64,000 nt of DNA from Verrucomicrobiota bacterium (lineage in GTDB: Bacteria; Verrucomicrobiota; Verrucomicrobiia; Opitutales; Opitutaceae). Both the position numbers and the translations under genes were made by a program. This document shows positions 44,293 through 51,419 of this stretch, piece by piece. The DNA lies in assembly GCA_023457715.1 (NCBI GenBank), contig JAEWKR010000187.1, positions 32,139 through 96,138 on the forward strand, read 5' to 3'. How positions within the stretch are numbered: the stretch's first letter is position 1; every line of letters begins with the position of its first letter. Below the pieces are notes generated by a model, which was given only the letters and a program-made list of their open reading frames with translations, ran no database searches and had not been told where the DNA came from.

Positions 44293-44703
44293 TCAGACAC
44301 TGAAGCTCTCCCCGCACGAACAGCTGGCCTTGGCGTTTGGATTCGAGAATTTGAACCCCCCGGAAACCATGGCCGCCGAGTAGTCCAGGTGCGTTCCCTT
44401 GAGGTAGAGGGCACTCTTGCTGTCGACCAGCACCTGCACGCCGGCCGTCGGGACCAGGATGTCCCCCCGCCGGGTCTCCGGCACGAACTTCATCTTGTAA
44501 CTCAGCCCGTTGCAGCCGCCGCCGGTGATCGCCAGCCGCAGGTACTCCCCCTGCTTCTCGCGGGCGATCAGGGCCCGCACCTTGATGCCCGCCGCCTCGG
44601 TGAGCTTGACCAGGTTCTCGTTGCCGGCGCGGACCCCCTCGGGCAGCGCCGGAACAGGCGCGGCGGGTACGGGACTCGGAGTCGCAAGGACGGGATCGGG
44701 CAT
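44293..44703 (-). CDS. Iron-sulfur carrier of the IscA/ErpA family
   Basis: 136 aa from ATG 44703. Three ligand cysteines, Cys64 (GGGCNGL), Cys128 and Cys130 (SCSCGESF). Preceded by a Pro/Ala-rich stretch (residues 5-22). It would deliver clusters to apo-proteins such as the nitrite reductase encoded in this window. No isc or suf genes nearby. Confidence 0.93.
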   Translation of the reverse strand: MPDPVLATPSPVPAAPVPALPEGVRAGNENLVKLTEAAGIKVRALIAREKQGEYLRLAITGGGCNGLSYKMKFVPETRRGDILVPTAGVQVLVDSKSALYLKGTHLDYSAAMVSGGFKFSNPNAKASCSCGESFSV

Positions 44704-44765
44704 CGCGGCGAAATGAACAGGCGCTCCGCGTGGCTGCAAGTCCGCGACGCTCTCACCCGGATGAG

Positions 44766-44834
44766 CCTCACGCAAAGGTCGCAAAGGGCGCGAAGGTTAA
44801 CCCCCTTGGGGACCTTTGTGACCTCTGCGTGAGA
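44766..44834. repeat. CGCAAAGG inverted microrepeat, empty (no gene)
   Basis: Left arm 44766-44796 (CCTCACGCAAAGGTCGCAAAGG) and right arm 44807-44833 (GACCTTTGTGACCTCTGCG) with ~10 bases between. The same word bounds the GxxExxY gene at 9996-10485. It lies between the IscA-like start and the pdxA stop. Confidence 0.88.
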
Positions 44835-44865
44835 CCGTCCGTGCTCGAAAGCCACTGAGTTGACA

Positions 44866-45792
44866 TCAGGACCCACTCCTCGCCGCGACCAGGCGGCGGG
44901 CGACCTCGACCGCGTTGGCCCAGCTGCGTCCGCTGGCCTGACCTTTTCCGGCGAGCCCGAACGCGGTGCCGTGGTCGGGGCTGGTGCGCACATGCGGAAG
45001 GCCGAGGGTCACATTCACCGCCTCGTCGAAGTCGATCGTCTTCAGCGGCGCCAGGCCCTGGTCATGATAGAGCGCCACGACCACGTCGAACTCACCGCGC
45101 AGGGCTCGCGCGAAGACCGTGTCTCCGGGCTGGCATTCCGACACGCCGGGAAAATCCGCCCGCAATTCGCGCAGCAACGGATTGAGGACCTCCCCTTCCT
45201 CCGTGCCCAGCAGCCCGCCTTCGCCGGCATGCGGATTCAGGCCGCACACTCCGATCCGGGGAGGAGCCGCTCCGCGGGGACTGACCCGGGCGAGTTCGGC
45301 CGCGGCAGCGACCGTCCGTCGGAGCAGCGGCGGCGCCAGCAGGGAAGCCACCTGTCGCAGCGGGACGTGCCAGGTCGCCAGCACCACGCTGAGGCGCCCG
45401 CCGCAAAAGGCCATGACGGGCTCCCCGCCCCAGCGGGCGGCGAAAAACTCCGTCTGCCCTGGAAAGGCGTACCCAATCCGCGCGAGCCATTCCTTGCTCA
45501 CCGGTCCGGTGACGGTGGCACTGAACTCCCCGGTGCGGCAACCGGCCGCCGCCCGTTCCAACGCCGCCCACGCGACCAGGGCGCCCTCCCCGGTCGGCTG
45601 GCCCGGGATGGCGGCGAACTCCTCCATTCCAACCGCAATCCTCGCTGGTCCCTCCGGCAGCGACTCAAGCCAGCGGGCCGGGCCGATCACGGCGACATCG
45701 GCAGCCTGGTCCGGATGCGCGCGCAGCCAACCTGCGATGATTTCCGGGCCGATGCCGGCAGGGTCGCCACAAGTGAACGCAAGAAGAGCCAT
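44866..45792 (-). CDS. pdxA: 4-hydroxythreonine-4-phosphate dehydrogenase
   Basis: 308 aa. CGDPAGIGPEI at the N-terminus, TGPVSKE, GLNPHAGEGG, and LYHDQGLAPLKTIDFDEAVNVTLGLPHVRTSPDHGTA in the C-terminal half (metal-binding histidines in the PdxA fold). A pyridoxal phosphate synthesis enzyme. Shorter than E. coli PdxA by about 20 residues but complete. Confidence 0.96.
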   Translation of the reverse strand: MALLAFTCGDPAGIGPEIIAGWLRAHPDQAADVAVIGPARWLESLPEGPARIAVGMEEFAAIPGQPTGEGALVAWAALERAAAGCRTGEFSATVTGPVSKEWLARIGYAFPGQTEFFAARWGGEPVMAFCGGRLSVVLATWHVPLRQVASLLAPPLLRRTVAAAAELARVSPRGAAPPRIGVCGLNPHAGEGGLLGTEEGEVLNPLLRELRADFPGVSECQPGDTVFARALRGEFDVVVALYHDQGLAPLKTIDFDEAVNVTLGLPHVRTSPDHGTAFGLAGKGQASGRSWANAVEVARRLVAARSGS

Positions 45793-45810
45793 GAGGTTGG
45801 GGTTCGGGGG

Positions 45811-45925
45811 GTTCTGGTTTCTAGTTTCTAGTTTCTAGTTTCTGGTTTCTGCTTCTGTTTCTGGTTTCTCGTTTCGTTTCTCGTTGGTGGTTCGGCGTAG
45901 TGGCGGCTTCAGCCGGTTCTCAGGG
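45811..45925. repeat. TTTCTAG array plus GGCTTCAGCCGG dispersed repeat
   Basis: 45811-45890 repeats GTTTCTAG/GTTTCTGG without an inverse arm. 45902-45925 reads GGCGGCTTCAGCCGGTTCTC and is nearly identical to 56707-56730; both sit just past a microrepeat array, and both are followed by GTTTCAGCGTTT. Located between the pdxA start (45792) and the lpxA stop (45951). Confidence 0.8.
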
Positions 45926-45950
45926 TGTCGCGTTTCAGCGTTTCTGGTTT

Positions 45951-46703
45951 TTAAGCTTCGGCGTCCGGGGAAATCTGGGCGCGGCGGGGACGGGCGAAAC
46001 TGCGCTTCCCACCAGCGAAGAACTCCAGGAAGCGACGGGCTTCCGCCGACGGGTCGATTCCGGCGGCGAGCCGGCGCGCGGCGATCTCGCGGATGTTCCC
46101 GGCGGTGAAGTACACCTCGTGAAAGGCGGCCTTCAGCTCCCCGATGGTGGCCCGGCTGAACCCGCGACGCTTCAACCCGACCCCATTGAAACCGATGATG
46201 TCGTCGCGCTCGGCCACCATCGTGAAATGCGGAACGTCGCGCGTCACCGCAGCGAGACCCGCGACCATCACGCCTTCGCCAATCCGGCAAAACTGGTGGA
46301 TCGCGGCATTTCCGCCCACGAAGGTGTGGTCGCCGACGGACACATGCCCGGCGAGCAGCGCGCCATTGGCCAGCACCACGTTGTCGCCGAGTTCGCAATC
46401 GTGCGCGACATGGCACGACGCCATCAGGAAGCATTGGGAGCCGATGACCGTCGCCTTGCCCGGGTAAATCGAACGGTTCAGGGTGACGTGCTCACGGATG
46501 ACGGTTCCCGCTCCGACGCGGACCTCGGACGCCGTGGCACGGTCGAACTTGAGGTACTGCGGATCGCCTCCGACAACGGCAAAGGGATGCACCACCACCC
46601 CGTCACCGAGAACCGCGTGCGCCGTGACTATCGCATGCGGCATGATCTCACAATGGGCACCGAGGCGGGCGGCGGGATCGACGATGGCGGTCGGGTGAAT
46701 CAT
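45951..46703 (-). CDS. lpxA: Acyl-ACP-UDP-N-acetylglucosamine O-acyltransferase
   Basis: 250 aa from ATG 46703. Left-handed beta helix hexapeptides from residue 1 to ~180; catalytic His101 in HVAHDCELGD. C-terminal helical domain ends RPRRAQISPDAEA. First step of lipid A synthesis, so an outer membrane with lipid A is expected. lpxC, lpxD and fabZ are not adjacent. Confidence 0.93.
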   Translation of the reverse strand: MIHPTAIVDPAARLGAHCEIMPHAIVTAHAVLGDGVVVHPFAVVGGDPQYLKFDRATASEVRVGAGTVIREHVTLNRSIYPGKATVIGSQCFLMASCHVAHDCELGDNVVLANGALLAGHVSVGDHTFVGGNAAIHQFCRIGEGVMVAGLAAVTRDVPHFTMVAERDDIIGFNGVGLKRRGFSRATIGELKAAFHEVYFTAGNIREIAARRLAAGIDPSAEARRFLEFFAGGKRSFARPRRAQISPDAEA

Positions 46704-46836
46704 TCCGGGAAACTCCAAACGCCAAACGTCCAAACGCCAAAGAAAATCCAATGCCCATCGTCACAGAGTTCACGGAACTCCCGACACGGAGGACAGGAGG
46801 TCGTCCAAGGCGGGCGGAACGATCGCGGCGACCGGG

Positions 46837-47469
46837 TTATGACTTCGGCCCGGTGCGGCGCGCGGGGTTGCCCCCCAGAAGGTCCATCTGCGCGTCCTTC
46901 AGCAGATCGTAGTTCTTGAGGATGCGCATCACCTGCAGGGTGTCGCTCTTGGCGTAGTTCTGGTTGATCTCCACCTTCTCGAGCAGGTCGAGCAGCATGG
47001 CGCGGAACGAGATGATCGCGTCCACGCCGCGGGCCTTCAGCAATTCCACGCTCTGGGAACGAAAGGGTTCCGCGGTGGGGAGGCTCGGCAGGACGAGGAT
47101 CTTGGTCAACGCGCCGCCCGGTTCGTCCGGCGCCTCGGCCGGGAAAAGCCGCGCCACATGCTTCACGACGTTCTCCTCGAGGAAGCGAAAGACCTCCGGG
47201 GTGCTCTTGAGCATGTTCGGCGTGAACACGCCCGTATGCCATGGCTTCACCGCGACAATCGCCTTCTGCACGTAGGGAAGCTCGGTCGAGAAAAGAAAGA
47301 AGTCCGGCTTCCGGCTTTCGCGCCGCCAGGCCGGATTGAACACGATGAGGTCGATTTCCTCCTCCGCCTCCTTGCGACGCGACTGCACCTGGTACTTGCG
47401 CGCCTGGCGCACAAGAAACCCGTTTTGCTCGAAGTACTCGCGAACGATGCCTTCGTCGATGGCGGACAT
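46837..47469 (-). CDS. Conserved hypothetical protein, nuclease-like N-terminus
   Basis: 210 aa from ATG 47469. The first 60 residues (GIVREYFEQNGFLVRQARKY and EEEIDLIVFNP) carry an E-x(n)-E-I-D-L pattern that could be a restriction-endonuclease-like core, although a lysine after the acidic strand is not clear. The rest is soluble and helical (VFRFLEENVVKHVARLF). I do not recognise the family. A long upstream frame runs through P2 repeats and is not used. Confidence 0.65.
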   Translation of the reverse strand: MSAIDEGIVREYFEQNGFLVRQARKYQVQSRRKEAEEEIDLIVFNPAWRRESRKPDFFLFSTELPYVQKAIVAVKPWHTGVFTPNMLKSTPEVFRFLEENVVKHVARLFPAEAPDEPGGALTKILVLPSLPTAEPFRSQSVELLKARGVDAIISFRAMLLDLLEKVEINQNYAKSDTLQVMRILKNYDLLKDAQMDLLGGNPARRTGPKS

Positions 47470-47554
47470 GGCGGATCCAAGGTGCGGCCGGAGCTCCGGG
47501 AACGCGAGACCGGACTCAGGGGCTCCGCGGTTCCTCACGCCCAAACGCGTCGGC

Positions 47555-47647
47555 GTAGCGAGGAGCGCCAGCGAGTCGATCGGCCGGAGCCCGCGTATTC
47601 GCCACGCCATGCCCCCCGGATTTCGAATCGCTGGCGCTCTTCGCTAC
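47555..47647. repeat. Palindromic repeat P2 pair
   Basis: Arms 47555-47579 and 47623-47647 are inverse complements with core CGCTGGCGCTCTTCGC and its mate. Loop 43 bases. It lies in the gap between a hypothetical gene and the PGPGW-like gene. Related arms are at 21474 and 27616. Confidence 0.87.
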
Positions 47648-47722
47648 ACCGGGCAGCCGAACGCCTTGGGGTAGCGGCGGGTTTCGTCGGCACCGGGATG
47701 GCGGACGCCGGTCCACAGCCTC

Positions 47723-48139
47723 ATGGCCATGGCAGCCAGTCTTCGGGAAGTGTGGCACCAGCTGCAAAGCGGGGAGCCCGGCCGCCGCTTTCAGGATCGC
47801 TACGAGGAGGCCGCGCGTGACCGCCACCTCCAGCCCTGGTACCGGCGGGTGCTGAAGATCGTGGGCGCGGGCCTCGCCATTGCGATCGGCCTGGTGGAGA
47901 TCTTTTTCCCCGGACCTGCCATCTTCTTCCTGTTCGTCGGCGGAGCACTCCTGGCGACCGAATCCCGGGCCGTCGCGCGGTTCATGGACTGGGTGGAAGT
48001 GACCGTTCGCCGCTGGTGGGACGCGCTGCAACGATCCTGGCGGGGGCTTTCCCGGAACCAGCGGACCCTGTTGATTGCGACCGTCCTGGCCGCACTGGGG
48101 GTCGTGGCTTATTTTCTTTATCGATTGTTCTGGGCGTAG
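47723..48139 (+). CDS. Small membrane protein, PGPGW-like
   Basis: 138 aa. Two hydrophobic stretches at ~45-75 (VGAGLAIAIGLVEIFFPGPAIFFLFVGG) and ~112-135. The FFPGPAI segment resembles the PGPGW transmembrane family. ATG at 47723 or 47729. Function unknown. Basic cytosolic segment between helices (VRRWWDALQRSWRG). Confidence 0.75.
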   Translation: MAMAASLREVWHQLQSGEPGRRFQDRYEEAARDRHLQPWYRRVLKIVGAGLAIAIGLVEIFFPGPAIFFLFVGGALLATESRAVARFMDWVEVTVRRWWDALQRSWRGLSRNQRTLLIATVLAALGVVAYFLYRLFWA

Positions 48140-48236
48140 GTCTTCATGCCTCGCACAGCGTCGCAGAGGCGACGGAGTTATAATCCAACCAGCCGGAACA
48201 CGTCCTCCGTGGACTCGGTGGACGTGGGCGAGGCGA

Positions 48237-48713
48237 TCAGCTTGCCTGCGCCATCCGGGCCGCGACGTTGAGGACCTTGCCGGTGGCGGCCTCCAGGCGG
48301 ACGATCGATCCGTTGAGGGATTCGAGGACCAACTCGCCCTCGATTTCCTCGACGATCCGACCACAGAGATCCTCCTCCAGCGGCCATTCGGCCAGCCAGA
48401 GAAGCCGGAAGTCACCGTCGAGGCAGTACACATTGGGCACGCCCGGCAGGAGCCCAAACGGGTGCTCCCGTACGTAGAGCCGGAGCGGACCGTGCTGGAA
48501 CTCCAGAACCGCGGTCGCCAGCGGGGCATGACGCGCCACCACCCGGCCGGTCCGGTTCAGGCGGCAAAGGGTTCCGTCGATGACAGCAATGGCGGGATCC
48601 GAAGGGGTCACAAAGCGCCGTATCCAACCACGACCGTCGGTCACGGCGATAGCAAAATGTGGGTCCACCCCGCGGGGTGGGTCCGGTGCAGACCCCATAA
48701 CGACGCATGGCAC
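48237..48713 (-). CDS. Hypothetical protein with beta-propeller-like strands
   Basis: 158 aa. Contains VPNVYCLDGDFRLLWLAEWP and LESLNGSIVRLEAATGKVLN, which look like blades of PQQ-type propellers. No signal peptide. The start at 48713 is not well supported; the true start may be internal. No known family. Converges with the small protein at 47723. Confidence 0.5.
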   Translation of the reverse strand: MPCVVMGSAPDPPRGVDPHFAIAVTDGRGWIRRFVTPSDPAIAVIDGTLCRLNRTGRVVARHAPLATAVLEFQHGPLRLYVREHPFGLLPGVPNVYCLDGDFRLLWLAEWPLEEDLCGRIVEEIEGELVLESLNGSIVRLEAATGKVLNVAARMAQAS

Positions 48714-48758
48714 CTAAGTGTATTATCGGCAGTCGAATCAGGCGAAACCCAATATCTA

Positions 48759-48902
48759 ATGAAATACCTCCATCGTCCCACCCTCCTCCTCCTCGGCGCC
48801 GCCTTCAGCGCGCTGCTGTTCTTCACGGGCTGCAACACCGCCCGTGGCGTCGGCCGCGACGTGGAACGCGCTGGCGAAGAGATCCAGGACGCGACCAAGT
48901 AA
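48759..48902 (+). CDS. Entericidin A/B-like small lipoprotein
   Basis: 47 aa. Signal peptide with lipobox LFFTGCNT, cleavage before Cys26, then NTARGVGRDVERAGEEIQDA. This fits the EcnA/EcnB entericidin family of toxin-antidote-like lipoproteins common in Gram-negative bacteria. A good terminator follows directly. Confidence 0.9.
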   Translation: MKYLHRPTLLLLGAAFSALLFFTGCNTARGVGRDVERAGEEIQDATK

Positions 48903-48927
48903 CGCCGCGTTCGCGTTTCGTTTTTCA

Positions 48928-48960
48928 GCGCCAACCCGTCCGCGGGTTGGCGCTTTTTTT
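48928..48960 (+). terminator. Rho-independent terminator after the entericidin gene
   Basis: Stem GCGCCAACCC (48928-48937), loop of 6, GGGTTGGCGC (48944-48953), then seven T. Clear and strong. It is the only classical terminator with a T-tract I found in the window. Confidence 0.93.
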
Positions 48961-48962
48961 GG

Positions 48963-49170
48963 GGAGTGAGGGAATGAGGGAATGAGGGATTAAGGGGAAA
49001 AGCGGCCCAAGGGCCACTCCCTCATTGTTGGGGGGAGGGGGGAGTGAGGGAGTAAGGGAATAAGGGAAAAAGCGGCCCAAGGGCGCTCCCTCACTCCCTC
49101 ATTCCCTCATTCCCTCATTCCCTCACTCCCTCACTCCCTTCTCCCTCCCTCCCTCACTCCCTCCCTCCCT
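48963..49170. repeat. GAGTGAGG array with inverted partner, long
   Basis: Two blocks of GGAATGAGGGAGTGA (48963-49000 and 49025-49065) face the inverse CTCACTCCCTCATTCC over 49087-49170. Together they could form several alternative hairpins. Follows the terminator and precedes the SleB-like stop. Confidence 0.87.
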
Positions 49171-49731
49171 TCACCGATAAAACGCGTGGCGGCCGATGAC
49201 GACCGTCTTGGCGAGGGCCCCGGTCCACCGCGTGCGTTCGCCGGTCCGGGTGTAATGGGTGGCCCCGCGGGTGGGATCATGCCACTCATCCTCGGTCGCG
49301 TCGTCGACGATTCGCATCGCCGTGTCCCACATCCGATCCGACTTGGCGCGGCGCAGCACCCGGTAGAGCGATTCGCGGCCGGCGGTGAGTTTGTTCAGCG
49401 CGCTGAATTGCTTCTCGCGCAGCACGGTGGGCACGAAAAGCTCCGGCAGCCCGCGCGCGCGATTGCGAATGACCGCCATTACTCCGCGCATGCCCCGATC
49501 GCCCTGCGACGCGGCTTCCAGGATGAGGCAGGCCGCAACCAACTCCCGCTCCTCGTCGCTCAGTTCATATTTCGGAATGCTGAACGTGATGGTGGGCGTA
49601 AAGCCGAAGGCCTCCCCCGGCGGGGTCGTGTCGGCCGGCGTGACTCGCACCGCGTCCGCCCGGGCGCAAGGCGCCAGGAGCAGCGCGGCGACAAGCATCG
49701 CCAGGAGTCCAGGTTTCGCGTTCACAACCAT
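49171..49731 (-). CDS. SleB-like cell wall hydrolase
   Basis: 186 aa. Signal peptide at ~5-25 (cut near ARA-DAV). Hydrolase_2 domain at ~60-186 begins EELVAACLILEAASQGDRGMRGVMAVI, with catalytic Glu in the ILEA segment, and includes GATHYTRTG near the end. Cleaves peptidoglycan; in non-spore formers likely a murein-remodelling hydrolase. Confidence 0.85.
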   Translation of the reverse strand: MVVNAKPGLLAMLVAALLLAPCARADAVRVTPADTTPPGEAFGFTPTITFSIPKYELSDEERELVAACLILEAASQGDRGMRGVMAVIRNRARGLPELFVPTVLREKQFSALNKLTAGRESLYRVLRRAKSDRMWDTAMRIVDDATEDEWHDPTRGATHYTRTGERTRWTGALAKTVVIGRHAFYR

Positions 49732-49914
49732 AAGATTGTCAGATCACGAGTCCGCCGGGCATGGGGTGGCCCCCGGAGCTTCGGGTAGGTCCCCGTCCCT
49801 CAGGCAGGGGGGTTTCCTTTCCGGCGGGAGGGTGCGGCAGCCTGCGGGGCGGTACCCCGGGCGGTCCGCCCGCAGCCGGGACCCCGGACCCGAGCCGCGC
49901 ACGTCGCTGCCCGG
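49732..49914. other. 183-base intergenic stretch, no feature seen
   Basis: GC-rich sequence between the SleB-like gene (start 49731) and the AtsE-like gene (stop 49915). A partial palindrome GGGCGGTCCGCCC occurs near 49858-49870. No gene, terminator or repeat family recognised. Confidence 0.5.
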
Positions 49915-50406
49915 TCAGGCGGCGTTGACGAAATGAGCGCGCACGTCCTCGCGGGGCTGATTCACCAAGTCCTTGTTCAGGGTCCGGCGGATCCGACGGC
50001 GCACGCCTTCGGACAGATTATCCGCGATGGCCCGCAGGATCGCCGGGGCGCAGGCCAGGTCGAACGTAACCTGCGGACGGGCAGCGAAAAAGGTGTCGAT
50101 TTCGTTGGCGACGTCGCGCGAACGGCGGCGGTCCTCCTCGCGCTGCATCGGCAGGCGTTCATCGATCGACATCCCGCTGCGCCCGGCGCCTCCGCCGCTG
50201 GGCGCGCCCGGACCGGCAGCCTGCTGCTTCGAGCCCTGGAACCGGCCGGCCACATCCGTATCGCGATCCGTGTAGCTGTGCTTGCCGCTCGGGAAATCCA
50301 TCGCCTCCACCTCCTGGAGATCCGGTTGCCGCTGACCCGGCTCGCTGCGCGCGAGGAAGATCCGAAGATGGCCGTGATCGGCGGTGACAAAGTAATGCTC
50401 GTTCAT
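49915..50406 (-). CDS. Host-attachment (AtsE-like) protein
   Basis: 163 aa. Begins EHYFVTADHGHLRIF, contains an acidic-Gln-Gly-rich linker (SKQQAAGPGAPSGGGAG), and ends with the DTFFAARPQVTFDLACAPAIL and RRTLNKDLVNQP segments of the host attachment protein family (PF10116). It may be a small regulator or stress protein; role not established. Precedes the Ohr gene with 1 base between the genes. Confidence 0.82.
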   Translation of the reverse strand: MNEHYFVTADHGHLRIFLARSEPGQRQPDLQEVEAMDFPSGKHSYTDRDTDVAGRFQGSKQQAAGPGAPSGGGAGRSGMSIDERLPMQREEDRRRSRDVANEIDTFFAARPQVTFDLACAPAILRAIADNLSEGVRRRIRRTLNKDLVNQPREDVRAHFVNAA

Positions 50407-50407
50407 A

Positions 50408-50809
50408 TCAGTCGAAGGTCAGGGTGACGTTGATGTTGCCGCGGGTGGCCTTGGAATAGGGGCAGGTCTGATGGGCCAGATTCATCAGGTGGGCGCCCTC
50501 GGTCCGATTGACGCCAGGAATCGCCGCACGCAGTTCCACGTTGAGGCTGTACCCGCCGCGGTCGTCCTCCTCCAAGTGGGCCCGCGCCACGAGAGTGACG
50601 CCCTCCGTCTTGACGTTGGACTTCTTCGCCGCGTTTTTGAGCGCCCCGAGATAGCAGGCCGCATATGCGCCCGCGAAAAGGTGTTCCGGGGTCACGGACC
50701 CCTCGGCCTCATCGGACGACAGCTCGACGCGGAACGCGCCATCAGGAGCTTCGACCGTTCCATCGCGGCCCCCTTGGGCCATCATCTCTGCCACGTGGAT
50801 CGTCTTCAT
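50408..50809 (-). CDS. OsmC/Ohr-family peroxiredoxin
   Basis: 133 aa. Catalytic cysteines Cys52 (AYAACYLGAL) and Cys116 (HQTCPYSKATRGN). The latter motif is typical of Ohr. Reduces organic hydroperoxides in the cytosol. ATG 50809. It is separated by 1 base from the AtsE-like gene, so the two are probably co-transcribed. Confidence 0.9.
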   Translation of the reverse strand: MKTIHVAEMMAQGGRDGTVEAPDGAFRVELSSDEAEGSVTPEHLFAGAYAACYLGALKNAAKKSNVKTEGVTLVARAHLEEDDRGGYSLNVELRAAIPGVNRTEGAHLMNLAHQTCPYSKATRGNINVTLTFD

Positions 50810-50946
50810 GTGAGTATTGGGTTTCGGATCTTGGGTCTCGGGTCTGGGATCAGCGGGCGCGCGGTCTGATTGAGGCAATGCATCAGCCCCTTTCGGCCGC
50901 CGGGTGAAGGCGGGCCAAAGCCCCGGCCCCTCCTCCCTCCTGACTA

Positions 50947-51207
50947 TCAGAGCTGCTCGCCTTTGGGCGTGCGGCGGGCGGGGCCCGGCTTTGGCTGGAC
51001 GAGTCCGTCCAATCGTTTGTCGGCACCGATGGAACCTTGGCGGCCGGTGGCGGCCGCGGGGGAGCCCTGGCCTCCCCGCAACTGTCGTTCCGCCTCGAGC
51101 CAGTGTTCCTGGTCGCGGCCTTCGGGCTGGCCTCGTTCGCGCCACAACTGGTGCGCCCGTTCGGCAATTTTTTCGTGGGAGAGTGGGTCGGATGGGTGTG
51201 AGTTCAT
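50947..51207 (-). CDS. DUF2934 protein
   Basis: 86 aa from ATG 51207. DUF2934 core EKIAERAHQLWRERGQPEG followed by DQEHWLEAERQL. A short Gly/Arg/Pro-rich tail follows. Function unknown; a paralogue is at 53967-54290. Confidence 0.85.
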   Translation of the reverse strand: MNSHPSDPLSHEKIAERAHQLWRERGQPEGRDQEHWLEAERQLRGGQGSPAAATGRQGSIGADKRLDGLVQPKPGPARRTPKGEQL

Positions 51208-51419
51208 GATGCCGATTTGCCACCGACCGAACGCTGCGGGCCCCGTTCCCCGGCCGGTTGAAATCGCCGGCATTCAGCGGTAGATTACGGGACCGGATCG
51301 CTCCGGAGCAAAATGCGCTTAATATCGCGCAACCAACGCGGAGGCAGTCGTCCGGCGGTCACGTAGACTCCGCCCCGTCCCCGCGCCCCTTTCGCGTCGA
51401 ACCCCCAACCCCCTGGTTC

